DNA of 64,000 nt from CAIVND01 sp035532075. GTDB taxonomy: Bacteria > Actinomycetota > Acidimicrobiia > Acidimicrobiales > Bog-793. The notes beneath the pieces are model-generated. The model worked only from the letters and a program-made list of their open reading frames with translations, was not told the DNA's origin and did not search any database. Within the stretch, counting starts at the first letter, position 1; each line of letters begins with the position of its first letter. The stretch covers positions 1 to 64,000 of the forward strand of contig DATKRV010000028.1 in the NCBI GenBank assembly GCA_035532075.1, read 5' to 3'. Positions 19,251 through 28,563 of the stretch are shown here, piece by piece. The position numbers were made by a program, and so were the translations under genes.

Positions 19251-19948
19251 ACGAAAATATTGCGATCATTCGTTTTCCCGGCTCGAACTGCGAGTTTGAT
19301 GTTGAGGAGGCGATAAATAGGATTGGTGCTCACGCGCGAATCGTCTGGCACCACGAGCATGATCTCGAAGGATTCGATGGCGTGATCATTCCCGGCGGAT
19401 TCGCGCATGGCGACTATCTCCGGTGTGGGGCAATCGCGCGGTTTTCTCCGGTGATGGAGGCGGTCGCGAGTCTTGCAGAACTTGGCGGTCCGGTACTGGG
19501 AATCTGCAATGGTTTTCAAGTGCTTACCGAGGCCGGGCTGTTGCCTGGCGCGCTAATGCGCAATGCAGGAATGCGTTTTGTCTGTGAGACTGTCACGGTC
19601 GAGGTCGCTTCGAATCGATCTGCCCTCACCGCAGAGGTAGCCGCGGGAACGCGTCTTCGACTGCCCGTCAATCACGGTGAGGGGAATTACATCTGTGACG
19701 CGGAGACTCTCTCGGAAATTGAGTCCAGTGGACAAGTTGTGCTGCGCTATGCGAACAACCCCAACGGATCGCTGAATGACATCGCGGGCATAACGAACCG
19801 GACGGGAAACATCGTCGGACTCATGCCACATCCCGAGCGTGCCTTTGATCTTGTTGTTGGTTCGGCCGACGGCGTGCCGTTACTCAGATCGTTCGTCCAT
19901 TCTGTCGAGGCATTCGCCAAATGTCGCGTCGTCGTGGGCCAGGTATAG
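19247..19948 (+). CDS. purQ: FGAM synthase glutaminase subunit PurQ
   Basis: 233-residue class I glutamine amidotransferase that hands ammonia to PurL. The nucleophile Cys lies in VLGICNGFQVL and the catalytic His/Glu in MPHPERAFD. The start overlaps purS as ATGA. Confidence 0.96.
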   Translation: MNENIAIIRFPGSNCEFDVEEAINRIGAHARIVWHHEHDLEGFDGVIIPGGFAHGDYLRCGAIARFSPVMEAVASLAELGGPVLGICNGFQVLTEAGLLPGALMRNAGMRFVCETVTVEVASNRSALTAEVAAGTRLRLPVNHGEGNYICDAETLSEIESSGQVVLRYANNPNGSLNDIAGITNRTGNIVGLMPHPERAFDLVVGSADGVPLLRSFVHSVEAFAKCRVVVGQV

Positions 19949-19953
19949 GGCAG

Positions 19954-22224
19954 ATGCCACTGACCGATATCACTCAGCTCATTTCAGATGATCGGCGTCA
20001 TCTTCCTCTTGGACTACTTGACGAGGAGTATCGCTCAATCATCGAGATTCTTGGACGCGTACCCTCCGATGTCGAGCTCGCGATGTACTCGGTGATGTGG
20101 AGCGAGCACTGTTCATACAAGTCCTCGAGGATTCATCTCGGTCGCCTCCCGACCAAGGCGAAACATGTGCTCGTTGGACCCGGGGAGAATGCCGGCGTGA
20201 TCGACGTGGGCGACGGCGTCGCGGTTGCATTGAGAATCGAGAGTCATAACCACCCCTCCTTTATCGAGCCCTATCAGGGAGCGGCAACCGGGGTTGGTGG
20301 GATTCTGCGGGACATCTTCACCATGGGAGCGCGCCCGATCGCGCTGATGGATCCGCTCTTCGTCGGACCTCTCGAGGATGCCCACAGCAGGTATCTTCTC
20401 GACGGCATTGTTCGCGGTATCGGGGGCTATGGCAACAGTGTTGGGGTGCCGACGGTAGGTGGTCAGATCACCTTCGACCGGAGCTACGAGCGCAATCCGC
20501 TGGTGAACGTCTTCTGCCTCGGTGTCTTGCCGGTTGACCGCCTCGTCCTCGGTCAGGCCTCGGGTGCCGGGAATCTCTGCGTGCTGCTCGGATCTCGTAC
20601 AGGGCGTGACGGTATTGGCGGCGTGAGTGTTCTCGCCTCTGCAGGTTTTCGTGATGATGAGGGTGGATCTAAACGTCCTTCGGTCCAGGTAGGAGATCCC
20701 TATGAGGAGAAGCGGCTGATCGAGGCGTGCCTCGAGCTTCTTGATGCGAAGCTTGTCGTCGGAATTCAGGATCTCGGTGGTGCCGGACTTGCCTGTGCGA
20801 CGAGCGAGACCGCGGCGCGCGGTGGTGTCGGCATGGATGTTGATGTCCGTGCGGTTCCAAGACGCGAGCCTGGGATGAGTGCCATAGAGGTGATGACGAG
20901 CGAATCGCAAGAGCGCATGCTCGCGATCATTACACCCTCGGCTGTGGATCAGGTTCTTGAGGTCTGTCGTCGCTGGGAGATCGAGGCAACCATTGTTGCG
21001 ACGGTCACGGGTGTCGATGAAAATGGGATCGGTCATCTTCGTGTTCTCGATGGCCCAGGGGGTGCGGTACTCGCGGATGTGCCAGCGAAATCCCTCGCTG
21101 ACGATGCTCCGCTTTATGACAGGCCGATGGTTGCGCCGCCTGATCTCGCCGAGCGTCTCGACGGGGGTCTCGCCAATGCTCTCGTCTCTCCGGATTACTC
21201 CGAGGATCTCGCGTCGATGCTGGTCGACCCCGCGTGGATCTATCGCCAGTATGACCACCAGCTATTTGTCAATACGATCTTTGCTCCTGGAGAGGCGGAC
21301 GCTACGCTGCTCCGTCTTGCCGGTCCAGGAATCGAGCGATCGCAAAAGGGACTGGCGATGAGCAGCGATGCAAACCCTGCGTGGTGCGCGACAGACCCGC
21401 GTCGTGGTACACGTGCAACGGTCGCGGAGTCCGCTCTCAATGTCAGCGCGACCGGGGCAACGCCGCTAGCCCTGGTGAACTGCCTGAATTTTGGCAATCC
21501 CGAGCATCCTCAGGTGATGTGGGAACTCTCGGAATCGATCGATGGCATGGCAGAGGCATGTGACGCACTGGCGATACCAGTCGTTGGTGGAAACGTCTCG
21601 TTCTACAACGAATCGGCAGGGAGAGATATTGACCCCACGCCAACCGTGGCGGTCATAGGTCTTATCGATATCATCAAGCACCGTCCTCCATCGATTGGAT
21701 GGCGCGATGGTGACTTCGTCGTGCTCCTCGGAGAGCGAAGCGCAAATGCAGCAGGCTCAAGATGGGCGCGTGACCTCCACGGGATACGCAGTGGTCAGAT
21801 CGACGAGGTTAACCTTGTCATCCATAGAGCACTCTGCGAGTTTGTCTCCGCCTGTGTCCGCGACGAGGCCGCCCTGGAGATTGCGCCGGACCTTGTGCAC
21901 GGTCTTCACACGATTGGCGATGGCGGGCTCGGGGTCGCGCTCGCTGAGATGTGTATTGCCTCTGGCATTGGTTGCGCAGTTGATCAGATTGTCGATCATC
22001 GCGAGCTCTTCTCCGAGTCCGTTTCTCGCGTGCTGGTCGCGACGCTTTGCCCTACGGAGTTGATCTCCGCGGCGCGGGCAAAGGGTCTTCGCGCGATGGA
22101 GATCGGAACCGTAGGGGGAGATCGATTGATCGTTTCCGATCTTGTTGACCTCAAACTCGAGGATCTCGGTGCACGATTCCATGATCGCATCGATGAAGCA
22201 CTCGGAGAGGTTGCAAGCCACTAA
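19954..22224 (+). CDS. purL: FGAM synthase large subunit PurL
   Basis: ATP-dependent synthetase subunit of about 756 residues, the small (PurSQL) type. Family segments include MWSEHCSYKSSR, RIESHNHPSFIEPYQGAATG and GGNVSFYNES. ATG 19954 is chosen: it follows the purQ stop by 5 bp with GGGCAG upstream, while the in-frame ATG 19921 would overlap purQ by 28 bp. It is the last gene of the run; purF, purM, purN and purH are not in this window. Confidence 0.96.
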   Translation: MPLTDITQLISDDRRHLPLGLLDEEYRSIIEILGRVPSDVELAMYSVMWSEHCSYKSSRIHLGRLPTKAKHVLVGPGENAGVIDVGDGVAVALRIESHNHPSFIEPYQGAATGVGGILRDIFTMGARPIALMDPLFVGPLEDAHSRYLLDGIVRGIGGYGNSVGVPTVGGQITFDRSYERNPLVNVFCLGVLPVDRLVLGQASGAGNLCVLLGSRTGRDGIGGVSVLASAGFRDDEGGSKRPSVQVGDPYEEKRLIEACLELLDAKLVVGIQDLGGAGLACATSETAARGGVGMDVDVRAVPRREPGMSAIEVMTSESQERMLAIITPSAVDQVLEVCRRWEIEATIVATVTGVDENGIGHLRVLDGPGGAVLADVPAKSLADDAPLYDRPMVAPPDLAERLDGGLANALVSPDYSEDLASMLVDPAWIYRQYDHQLFVNTIFAPGEADATLLRLAGPGIERSQKGLAMSSDANPAWCATDPRRGTRATVAESALNVSATGATPLALVNCLNFGNPEHPQVMWELSESIDGMAEACDALAIPVVGGNVSFYNESAGRDIDPTPTVAVIGLIDIIKHRPPSIGWRDGDFVVLLGERSANAAGSRWARDLHGIRSGQIDEVNLVIHRALCEFVSACVRDEAALEIAPDLVHGLHTIGDGGLGVALAEMCIASGIGCAVDQIVDHRELFSESVSRVLVATLCPTELISAARAKGLRAMEIGTVGGDRLIVSDLVDLKLEDLGARFHDRIDEALGEVASH

Positions 22225-22440
22225 GGCACCTTTTGGAGTCAGCAGGTGATCTCACTCACCTCAATCGAGTGATCGGACATCCGGACTACGCGGGCCCTGA
22301 TCGGTTTCGATTTGGCATCGTCAACTGGGTTCCGCCTGTCGTCCTGGCTGTCGCGGGCTGTGTGGATATGGATTCGCTAATGGTTCACGGCAGCTGTCGC
22401 TGGCTCGCTGACGTTTGGGTCATTCTTCGTTTTGCCCCCT

Positions 22441-22971
22441 ATGCGCGCGAGAATCGTCATCGTGAAAAACTCTGCATGGCAAGCTCATTGGCACAAGCAC
22501 CCCGGTGTACGCACGGGAGATCAACTCTCTGTGGGCGAACGAGCTGCAGATCGGATGCGCAACATGATGGGGTCCTGGCCATTCGTATTCGGCTTTTTTG
22601 CTGTGATGATTGTCTGGGCCCTTGTCAATACCCTTGTCATCGAACACATCCTTCATCACAAGGCATTTGACCCTTATCCATACATCTTGCTGAACCTGTT
22701 CCTCTCGATGATGGCTGGCGTACAAGCCGCCGCCTTATTGATTGCCGCGAAGCGCGCCGACTCGATCTCCTCCGAGGTCGCTCTCCATACGGCGAACAAT
22801 ACGGACGACATCAAAACGCTCATCGCGGAGAACACCGCACTTACTTCGCAGGTCAAGAAGAATACGGACCTTCTCGATGAGATTCACCTCCATGTGACCA
22901 ATATCGGCCAGAAGATCGGTGCAGACATGGGGAACTTTGCTCCCGGCGAGCCGCCGACGACACGAACCTGA
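22441..22971 (+). CDS. DUF1003 membrane protein
   Basis: About 176 residues. The segment HPGVRTGDQLSVGERAAD followed by a membrane pair (WPFVFGFFAVMIVWALVNT and ILLNLFLSMMAGVQAAALL) and a soluble helical tail is the DUF1003 pattern. The function is unknown; members are inner-membrane proteins. The ATG start is uncertain: TTG 22432 and GTG 22459 are also in frame. It stands alone after the purine operon. Confidence 0.8.
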   Translation: MRARIVIVKNSAWQAHWHKHPGVRTGDQLSVGERAADRMRNMMGSWPFVFGFFAVMIVWALVNTLVIEHILHHKAFDPYPYILLNLFLSMMAGVQAAALLIAAKRADSISSEVALHTANNTDDIKTLIAENTALTSQVKKNTDLLDEIHLHVTNIGQKIGADMGNFAPGEPPTTRT

Positions 22972-23345
22972 GCCATGTCATAAAGGGATGCGCTCTTTTG
23001 AAGTGTTTCAGATAAGCACTCCTACTTGGTGATGAGCCGTGTGAGAGATCTACAACGGCGCCATCTGTCGAGTCTCGCGCCCTCGATAATCTTGCATACG
23101 CCTGTGCCCTGACACATTCGACGGTGAACCTGCTCCGTTCCTTGGGCGGTGTGTTGGCGAAAGTCTCGAAGCGCGCTTGCTGGTTTCCTACCGGACCTTC
23201 CGTGGAATATTTTCGTTGAGGGGTTGACGCATCACGTGTTGGCGTCCCGCATCGTGGTGTAAATAGCGCTGAGGATCCGCTACAAGGTGGACCATCGGAA
23301 TGAATCTTGACGTGTCCTGATAGATACGACAAGGAGTTCAAACCG

Positions 23346-23567
23346 ATGCCCCAACATGATTTTGACCCATACGCGATGCTCGATGCATTACGTGCAGGTG
23401 AAGATATCGATCTTGTGAGACAAAGCGTCGAATTTGTCCTGCAGGCCCTCATCGAGGCCGAGGCGACCGAGGTGATCGGCGCCTCCCGTCACGAAATCCG
23501 AAGAATCGACTCTGTGAAAACTAGACGCGCCGCTACCCAATCATCGACCTGTCAAAAAGCCGACTGA
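23346..23567 (+). pseudogene. IS256-family transposase, N-terminal remnant
   Basis: The N-terminus of a Mutator/IS256-type transposase: LVRQSVEFVLQALIEAEATEVIGASRHE is unmistakable, preceded by a good AAGGAG site. After about 55 residues the sequence loses similarity and stops; the catalytic DDE part is absent. The 350 bp that follow up to crgA have no gene. Confidence 0.8.
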
Positions 23568-23923
23568 ACTCACCTGAAACTGGCATAAGCGTGGCGGAGG
23601 CCTATCGGTGATGTCGAGATGTCTTTGTGAGGACCAGCTCAGAGGGAGAAGACGTGTGGATTCGGGTCCGCTTTTGCCAATGGTGCAAACGGGCGCCCGG
23701 AGGAGATATTCGGCCGCGGTCGTGAGATCGGGCGGATCGATACGATGTTTGGTGCCTGGGACGGGCGGGTCCGTGGGTAAAAGTTTGGGAAGGGATTCCG
23801 TGTCGTTCATCCCCAGCTGTGGATAACGCTGGGGAGAATTACAAGTCTGTGATATTTCGATTGTGATTTCTGGCCGTTACATTCGCACCAAATAGAGGTC
23901 GAGGTGGCTCGTCTCCTACCGAT
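23568..23923. other. Gap after the IS256 remnant
   Basis: No credible gene is seen on either strand. The only notable feature is the DnaA-box hairpin at 23811-23834, listed separately. Confidence 0.5.
23811..23834. promoter_or_regulatory. Hairpin with a perfect DnaA box in the loop
   Basis: CCCCAGC (23811-23817) and GCTGGGG (23828-23834) are perfect complements. The 10-nt loop contains TGTGGATAA, the exact complement of the DnaA box TTATCCACA. No second exact box is seen nearby, so this is not a complete oriC. It may be a titration or regulatory site, or chance. Confidence 0.45.
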
Positions 23924-24229
23924 TCAGCGATAGTAGGTGGCGGCAAGTGCGCCGGTGAGGATACAGACGAGACCGGCAAGGGTATACCAGTTGCTTGGGC
24001 TGGCAGGGAAAAACGAGGCGTAGTTGCCGATGACTGCGAGGATCCCTGCGATGAACAGGCTCAACAGCATCCAGGGAAACCAAGCTGGGCTGCGCTTGAC
24101 CTCGCGCGGCACAGGTGGAGTGTAACGCTTCGAGGCATTTGGCGCGGTTCCCTTGGCCTGTGCGCGGCCACGCCGGTGGTCCTTGTTCTGATTTTTGCTG
24201 CCCATCCGTCGCTCGGAGATCTTTGTCAC
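23924..24229 (-). CDS. crgA: Cell division protein CrgA
   Basis: 101 residues, with a basic hydrophilic N-terminus and two membrane helices (WFPWMLLSLFIAGILAVIGNY and WYTLAGLVCILTGALAATYY). The SPAWFPWML segment and the second-helix ending in a short tail match CrgA, which recruits divisome and wall-synthesis proteins. Start is GTG 24229 or the in-frame ATG 24205. Its position beside an amidotransferase and pknB/pbpA matches other Actinobacteria. Confidence 0.85.
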   Translation of the reverse strand: MTKISERRMGSKNQNKDHRRGRAQAKGTAPNASKRYTPPVPREVKRSPAWFPWMLLSLFIAGILAVIGNYASFFPASPSNWYTLAGLVCILTGALAATYYR

Positions 24230-24352
24230 CCTTTCACCATATCGCTGACTTCGTGAGAGGTGGAAAGCGAGGTCGGCTCAAAGTCGGAGACCGCGGCACT
24301 CTTCTCACCCCGCGTTGTCCGGCGAGAGCTGGCTGCGGGTAGCGTCTCTGGC

Positions 24353-24955
24353 ATGAAGACGCGCATTGTGGTGATCGACAATTATGACAGTTTTGTCTAT
24401 AACCTCGTGCAGTATGTCGGCGAACTTGGTGCAGAGCCCTGTGTGGTCAGAAACGACGAGATCGATGTGGCCGGGATTAAGGCGCTCGATCCCGATGGCA
24501 TCCTGATCTCTCCCGGTCCTGGCCGGCCCGAAGATTCCGGAATTTCGCGCGCCGCGATTGAATACTTTGCCGAACAGGGAGTTGCGGTCTTTGGAGTGTG
24601 TCTTGGCCACCAGTGCATCGGAGAGATTTATGGCGCCGAGGTCGTGCGTGCCCCAGAGGTGATGCATGGAAAGACTTCGATCATCTGTCACGATAACAAG
24701 GGGGTGTTTCGCTCGCTTGAGCCAAAGTTTGTCGCGACGCGTTATCACTCGCTTATCGTCGATAGGGCATCAGTACCGGAATGCCTGATCGTCAGCGCGA
24801 CGACAACAGATGGGATCGTTATGGGCCTTCGCCATCGCGAGCTGCCCGTTGAGGGGGTTCAATTCCATCCCGAGTCGATTCTTACCAAATCCGGTCATAC
24901 GTTGATCGGCAATTTTCTGCATCAGGCAGCCTCTTCAAGATCTGTCGCTCACTGA
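24353..24955 (+). CDS. Anthranilate/aminodeoxychorismate synthase glutaminase
   Basis: 200-residue class I glutamine amidotransferase (TrpG/PabA). MKTRIVVIDNYDSFVYNLVQ, the oxyanion region SPGPGRPEDSG, nucleophile Cys in VFGVCLGHQCIGE and HPESILT with its His/Glu are present. The frame opens at 24260, but the family start is ATG 24353. The synthase partner is not in the window, so pabA and trpG cannot be told apart. It converges on pknB. Confidence 0.92.
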   Translation: MKTRIVVIDNYDSFVYNLVQYVGELGAEPCVVRNDEIDVAGIKALDPDGILISPGPGRPEDSGISRAAIEYFAEQGVAVFGVCLGHQCIGEIYGAEVVRAPEVMHGKTSIICHDNKGVFRSLEPKFVATRYHSLIVDRASVPECLIVSATTTDGIVMGLRHRELPVEGVQFHPESILTKSGHTLIGNFLHQAASSRSVAH

Positions 24956-24980
24956 CCAGCTTCGACTGTTGGGGTCGTCG

Positions 24981-26951
24981 CTAGCCAGGGAAGGGTGAAG
25001 TCGTCGTCGTGGTCGTTCCGGAATTACCGGTGACCCCAGTCGTACCTGTGGTACTCGGAGTCGTCGAGACTCCAATACGGTAAAGAATGGTGCTCCGAGG
25101 TGCCACCTGGTCGCCAACACGTGCGTTCGAACCCAACACTCGCTGCGCGGCAACGTTTCCGATGTAGCCCGCAATCGTCGTTCCGATCGGAGCACCCTTC
25201 TTGGCAACGAGACCGAGCGAGGTAATTGTTGTCACTGCCTGGGATTGAGATTGTCCAATCAGTGATGGAACGGAGACCCCAGGCCCAGAGCTGATGATCA
25301 GGTTGACTGTCTTTCCCGCGCGTACGACCGTTCCGGCAGCAGGAGTGGTCGAGACCACATTTCCATTCGGAATCGTCTGGGAGAACTGCGAACCTGTGGA
25401 ACCAACTCGGAGGTTCGCCTTCGTAAGCGCGCTTCCTGCCTTCGCAGCGTTGTCTCCAATGATCATCGGCACGATGACGGTATGATTTTGTACGTAGGAG
25501 ATGGTCACCAGAGTGCCCTTCGGCTTGGTGATACCACCTGCGGGTGACTCCTTGACGACAACGTTCTGTTTGACGCCTGGCAGGCCGACTGGTAGGGACC
25601 TCGATCGAAATCCCGCAAGCGAAAGAGCGCGCTCGGCAGTGATCCGCGATCTGCCCACGACACGGGGAATCGAAGCGGTTGGAGCCGGGCCCGCGATGGT
25701 GAGCAGGACCTTGGCGCCTTTGCGCACCGTGTTCGGGTACGTGGGACTCTGACCAATGACGGTGTGTTGGTTGGAGATATTGCCGACGACGGTCCTGGTC
25801 CGCGCGATGAGCTCGGCATTCTTGAGTACACGCAGTGCGGTGGCAGGCTTCATTCCCTTGACGTCCGGAACGGCGAAGTATGCACCCCCTCCGAAGTATC
25901 CGAGTGCCTGACCGCCAAGGATAATCAAAAGGATGATCGCCACGGCAAGCGCTCCGCCTCCGATCAGCCATTTTCGGGTGTTGGTCGCGCGCTGTTCGAC
26001 GATTTCGTCGTCATCTTCGAACTCTTTCTCACTGTTGAGATGTGCGTTGATTGCCTCTGCATCGATCACCGCCGTCGCTGGGCCGGTAAATGTCTCGACT
26101 GGTGGATGTGCAAGAACGGTCTGGCCGCGGACGAATCGATCAAGATCGGCTCGCATCTCGTCGGCGCTGCGGAACCTGTCGGCGGGAAGTTTCGCCATCG
26201 CCTGCAAGATGATCGCCTCGAGTGCCGAGGGAATAGCTGGATTCATTGATCTTGGAGGGACGGGTTGTTCGCGGACATGTTGGTAGGCGATTGCGACCGG
26301 CGTCTCTCCCGTGAATGGAGCTCGTCCTGTCACCATTTCGTAGAGCACGACACCAAGCGAATAGATGTCGCTCCTGCCATCGACCTCGAGGCCCTGTGCT
26401 TGCTCGGGAGCGAAGTATGTCGCAGTTCCCATGACCAGGCCAGTCTGTGTGACCTGCTCGTCCGCGCCGATAGCGCGGGCGATGCCAAAATCGGTCACCT
26501 TGACCTGACCATCTTGAGTGATCAGGACGTTTCCTGGTTTGACGTCTCGGTGAATCACGCCATGACGATGTGCGTATCCGAGCGCCTTGGCGATATCCGC
26601 GGCAACAGCGGCCGCCTGGTCGGCAGCGATCGGCGACTGGGTGCGGATGATCGAGGAGAGCGGTTCACCATCGATGTACTCCATCACGATGAAGTAGGTG
26701 TCCTCTGATTCACCCCAGTCAAAGATCTGCACGATGTTGGGATGCGAGAGGTTCGCTGCTGCCTGAGCCTCTCGACGGAAGCGCTCTACAAAGGAATTGT
26801 TGGTCGACAGCTCCGGATAGAGGACCTTGAGCGCAACGGGCCGATCGAGCAGGATGTCATGTGCGAGGTAGACGTGCGCCGTACCGCCGCGGGCAATCTG
26901 GCTACGGAGTTCGTAGCGTCCGTTATAGATCGAGGAGGGGGTCTGAGTCAT
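24981..26951 (-). CDS. pknB: Ser/Thr protein kinase with PASTA repeats
   Basis: 656-residue transmembrane kinase that senses wall fragments and regulates growth and division. Kinase domain residues about 13-272: Lys42 in VALKVL, HRD at 134-136 and DFG at 154-156, with activation-loop threonines at 168-178. A membrane helix spans about 329-352. About four extracellular PASTA repeats follow (VPDVKGM, IPRVVGR, VPMIIGD, VPSLIGQ mark their starts), then a Thr/Gly-rich tail. Last gene of the fhaA-fhaB-pstP-pbpA-pknB run. Confidence 0.96.
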   Translation of the reverse strand: MTQTPSSIYNGRYELRSQIARGGTAHVYLAHDILLDRPVALKVLYPELSTNNSFVERFRREAQAAANLSHPNIVQIFDWGESEDTYFIVMEYIDGEPLSSIIRTQSPIAADQAAAVAADIAKALGYAHRHGVIHRDVKPGNVLITQDGQVKVTDFGIARAIGADEQVTQTGLVMGTATYFAPEQAQGLEVDGRSDIYSLGVVLYEMVTGRAPFTGETPVAIAYQHVREQPVPPRSMNPAIPSALEAIILQAMAKLPADRFRSADEMRADLDRFVRGQTVLAHPPVETFTGPATAVIDAEAINAHLNSEKEFEDDDEIVEQRATNTRKWLIGGGALAVAIILLIILGGQALGYFGGGAYFAVPDVKGMKPATALRVLKNAELIARTRTVVGNISNQHTVIGQSPTYPNTVRKGAKVLLTIAGPAPTASIPRVVGRSRITAERALSLAGFRSRSLPVGLPGVKQNVVVKESPAGGITKPKGTLVTISYVQNHTVIVPMIIGDNAAKAGSALTKANLRVGSTGSQFSQTIPNGNVVSTTPAAGTVVRAGKTVNLIISSGPGVSVPSLIGQSQSQAVTTITSLGLVAKKGAPIGTTIAGYIGNVAAQRVLGSNARVGDQVAPRSTILYRIGVSTTPSTTGTTGVTGNSGTTTTTTSPFPG

Positions 26952-27024
26952 GCCTCGTACAGCCTACGCAGTCTTGGTGGGCCATTTGGCTTGATTGCCC
27001 TTGAGATTGGAGCTATGGAGCAGT

Positions 27025-28563
27025 TCATTTCGCACCGAGAAGATACGAGTCGACAACCTTTGCAACGATAGGTCCCGCGATGCCAGCACCGGTCTCCGAG
27101 CATCCGATCGCGGACTGAGCCGGGACTACTGCCGCGACCGCGATATTGGGGATGTCATTTGTTGCCGCAGGTCCAAATGCCACGAGCCAGGTCGATGAAC
27201 AGTTCGCAGGTCCCGTCTCTGCAGTACCGGTCTTCGCGGCGATGTGGAGATTCGCGGGAAACAGGCCTGATGCGGTACCGAACTTGGCGACGCCAAGCAT
27301 CAGCTGGCGAACTCCATTGGCGGTGTCCTGGGAGGTCGCATTGAGATAGGCGTGCGGTCTGTAGATGGTCACAATCTGCCCTTGATTGTCGATGATCGCT
27401 CTCATGAGATGCGGGGTCATGATGACACCACCGTTTGCGATGCCTGCGACAATGAGCGCATTCTGGAGCGCCGTTTCGGTGACGTTCTCCTGTCCAATAG
27501 CCGAGTAAGCCACTCCGGGAAGGTTGTTTGGACCGATCGACGCGATGCTCTCGGGAGGACAGTCGCTCACGTTGTAAACGGTGTTTTCAATTGGGGGAAA
27601 ACATGAAGTGGCGACCTCACTCGGGGGGATGTCTATCGGCGGCTTCCGATTGAATCCAAATGCATTCGCTTCCCGCGAGAGCGCATTGGCACCGAGTTCA
27701 AGTCCGATCTCTCCGTAGCTGGTGTCGCAGGAGACCGCGAGCGCGTTGGCGAGTGTTCCGCCGCAATTCTCGCCTGCGAAGTTGTGGAGTTGGAGATTTG
27801 TCTCTGGCAGCTTCAAGGCGGTGAGATAGGGAAAGATCTGAGTTTCGATGCTTGGATGGTGATCAAAGATCGCCGAGGTTGTGACGACCTTCATCGTCGA
27901 ACCCGGATTGTAGGTACGTGCTGTCGCGGCATTGACGAGGGGAGAGGCGCCGCTGCTCGGGTCAAGCGACTTGTAATAGGCAGCGACCTTGGTGGGGTCG
28001 TGTCCGGCCATCTGGTTGGGATTGAAGTTGGGTTTTCCGTACATCGCGAGGATGTTGCCATTCTGTGGGTCAATTGCGACGACTGCACCCTGGCTATAGG
28101 GAGCGAGAGCATGTGCCGCAACCTGTTGCAACGAATAGAGGATCGTTGTCGCAACCGTGTCTGTCCCTGACTGTTCCGTAAGCAGTCCGTGCAGTGAGTT
28201 CGCGCTCGCCTGGTGTTTCACAAGATACTGGTTGTACTGGTATTCGAGGCCGGTCGAGTTCGCATCAACCACGTCGTAATAGCCGGTGATCTCTGCGAAA
28301 AGCGAACCGCTGGGGTAGATCCTCTGGGGGCCGTACTGGTCCTTCGGATTGTTTGGACCTGAATAGGCCATGATGTGTCCATCTGCAGTGACAATTTCTC
28401 CAAGCGCGACCGCATAGGGGTCGGTCACGCCCGCCGGAGCTGGCTGGTATTGCGAGGCGTTCAGCGCGGCCGCCTGACGTACTTGAAGGTTATTCAGTTG
28501 GAGAAAGAGCAATGCGAAGCAGATCGTGAGCACGACCAGCATTATGCGAATGCGTTTATCCAT
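27025..28563 (-). CDS. pbpA: Class B penicillin-binding protein PbpA
   Basis: 512-residue transpeptidase with an N-terminal membrane anchor (about residues 7-24). Active-site motifs are SxxK at Ser222 (GSTMK) and KTG at 444-446 (AKTGTAE). The position of SxN reads Ser278-Cys-Asp280, so the usual Asn is Asp. It overlaps the phosphatase gene by 8 bp. In relatives a rodA gene encoding the glycosyltransferase partner sits just before; here it is missing. Confidence 0.94.
   Translation of the reverse strand: MDKRIRIMLVVLTICFALLFLQLNNLQVRQAAALNASQYQPAPAGVTDPYAVALGEIVTADGHIMAYSGPNNPKDQYGPQRIYPSGSLFAEITGYYDVVDANSTGLEYQYNQYLVKHQASANSLHGLLTEQSGTDTVATTILYSLQQVAAHALAPYSQGAVVAIDPQNGNILAMYGKPNFNPNQMAGHDPTKVAAYYKSLDPSSGASPLVNAATARTYNPGSTMKVVTTSAIFDHHPSIETQIFPYLTALKLPETNLQLHNFAGENCGGTLANALAVSCDTSYGEIGLELGANALSREANAFGFNRKPPIDIPPSEVATSCFPPIENTVYNVSDCPPESIASIGPNNLPGVAYSAIGQENVTETALQNALIVAGIANGGVIMTPHLMRAIIDNQGQIVTIYRPHAYLNATSQDTANGVRQLMLGVAKFGTASGLFPANLHIAAKTGTAETGPANCSSTWLVAFGPAATNDIPNIAVAAVVPAQSAIGCSETGAGIAGPIVAKVVDSYLLGAK

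Noticed and set aside
22233..22670. 145-codon frame after purL
   Set aside because: It overlaps the DUF1003 gene in another frame and its Cys/Arg-rich product looks random.
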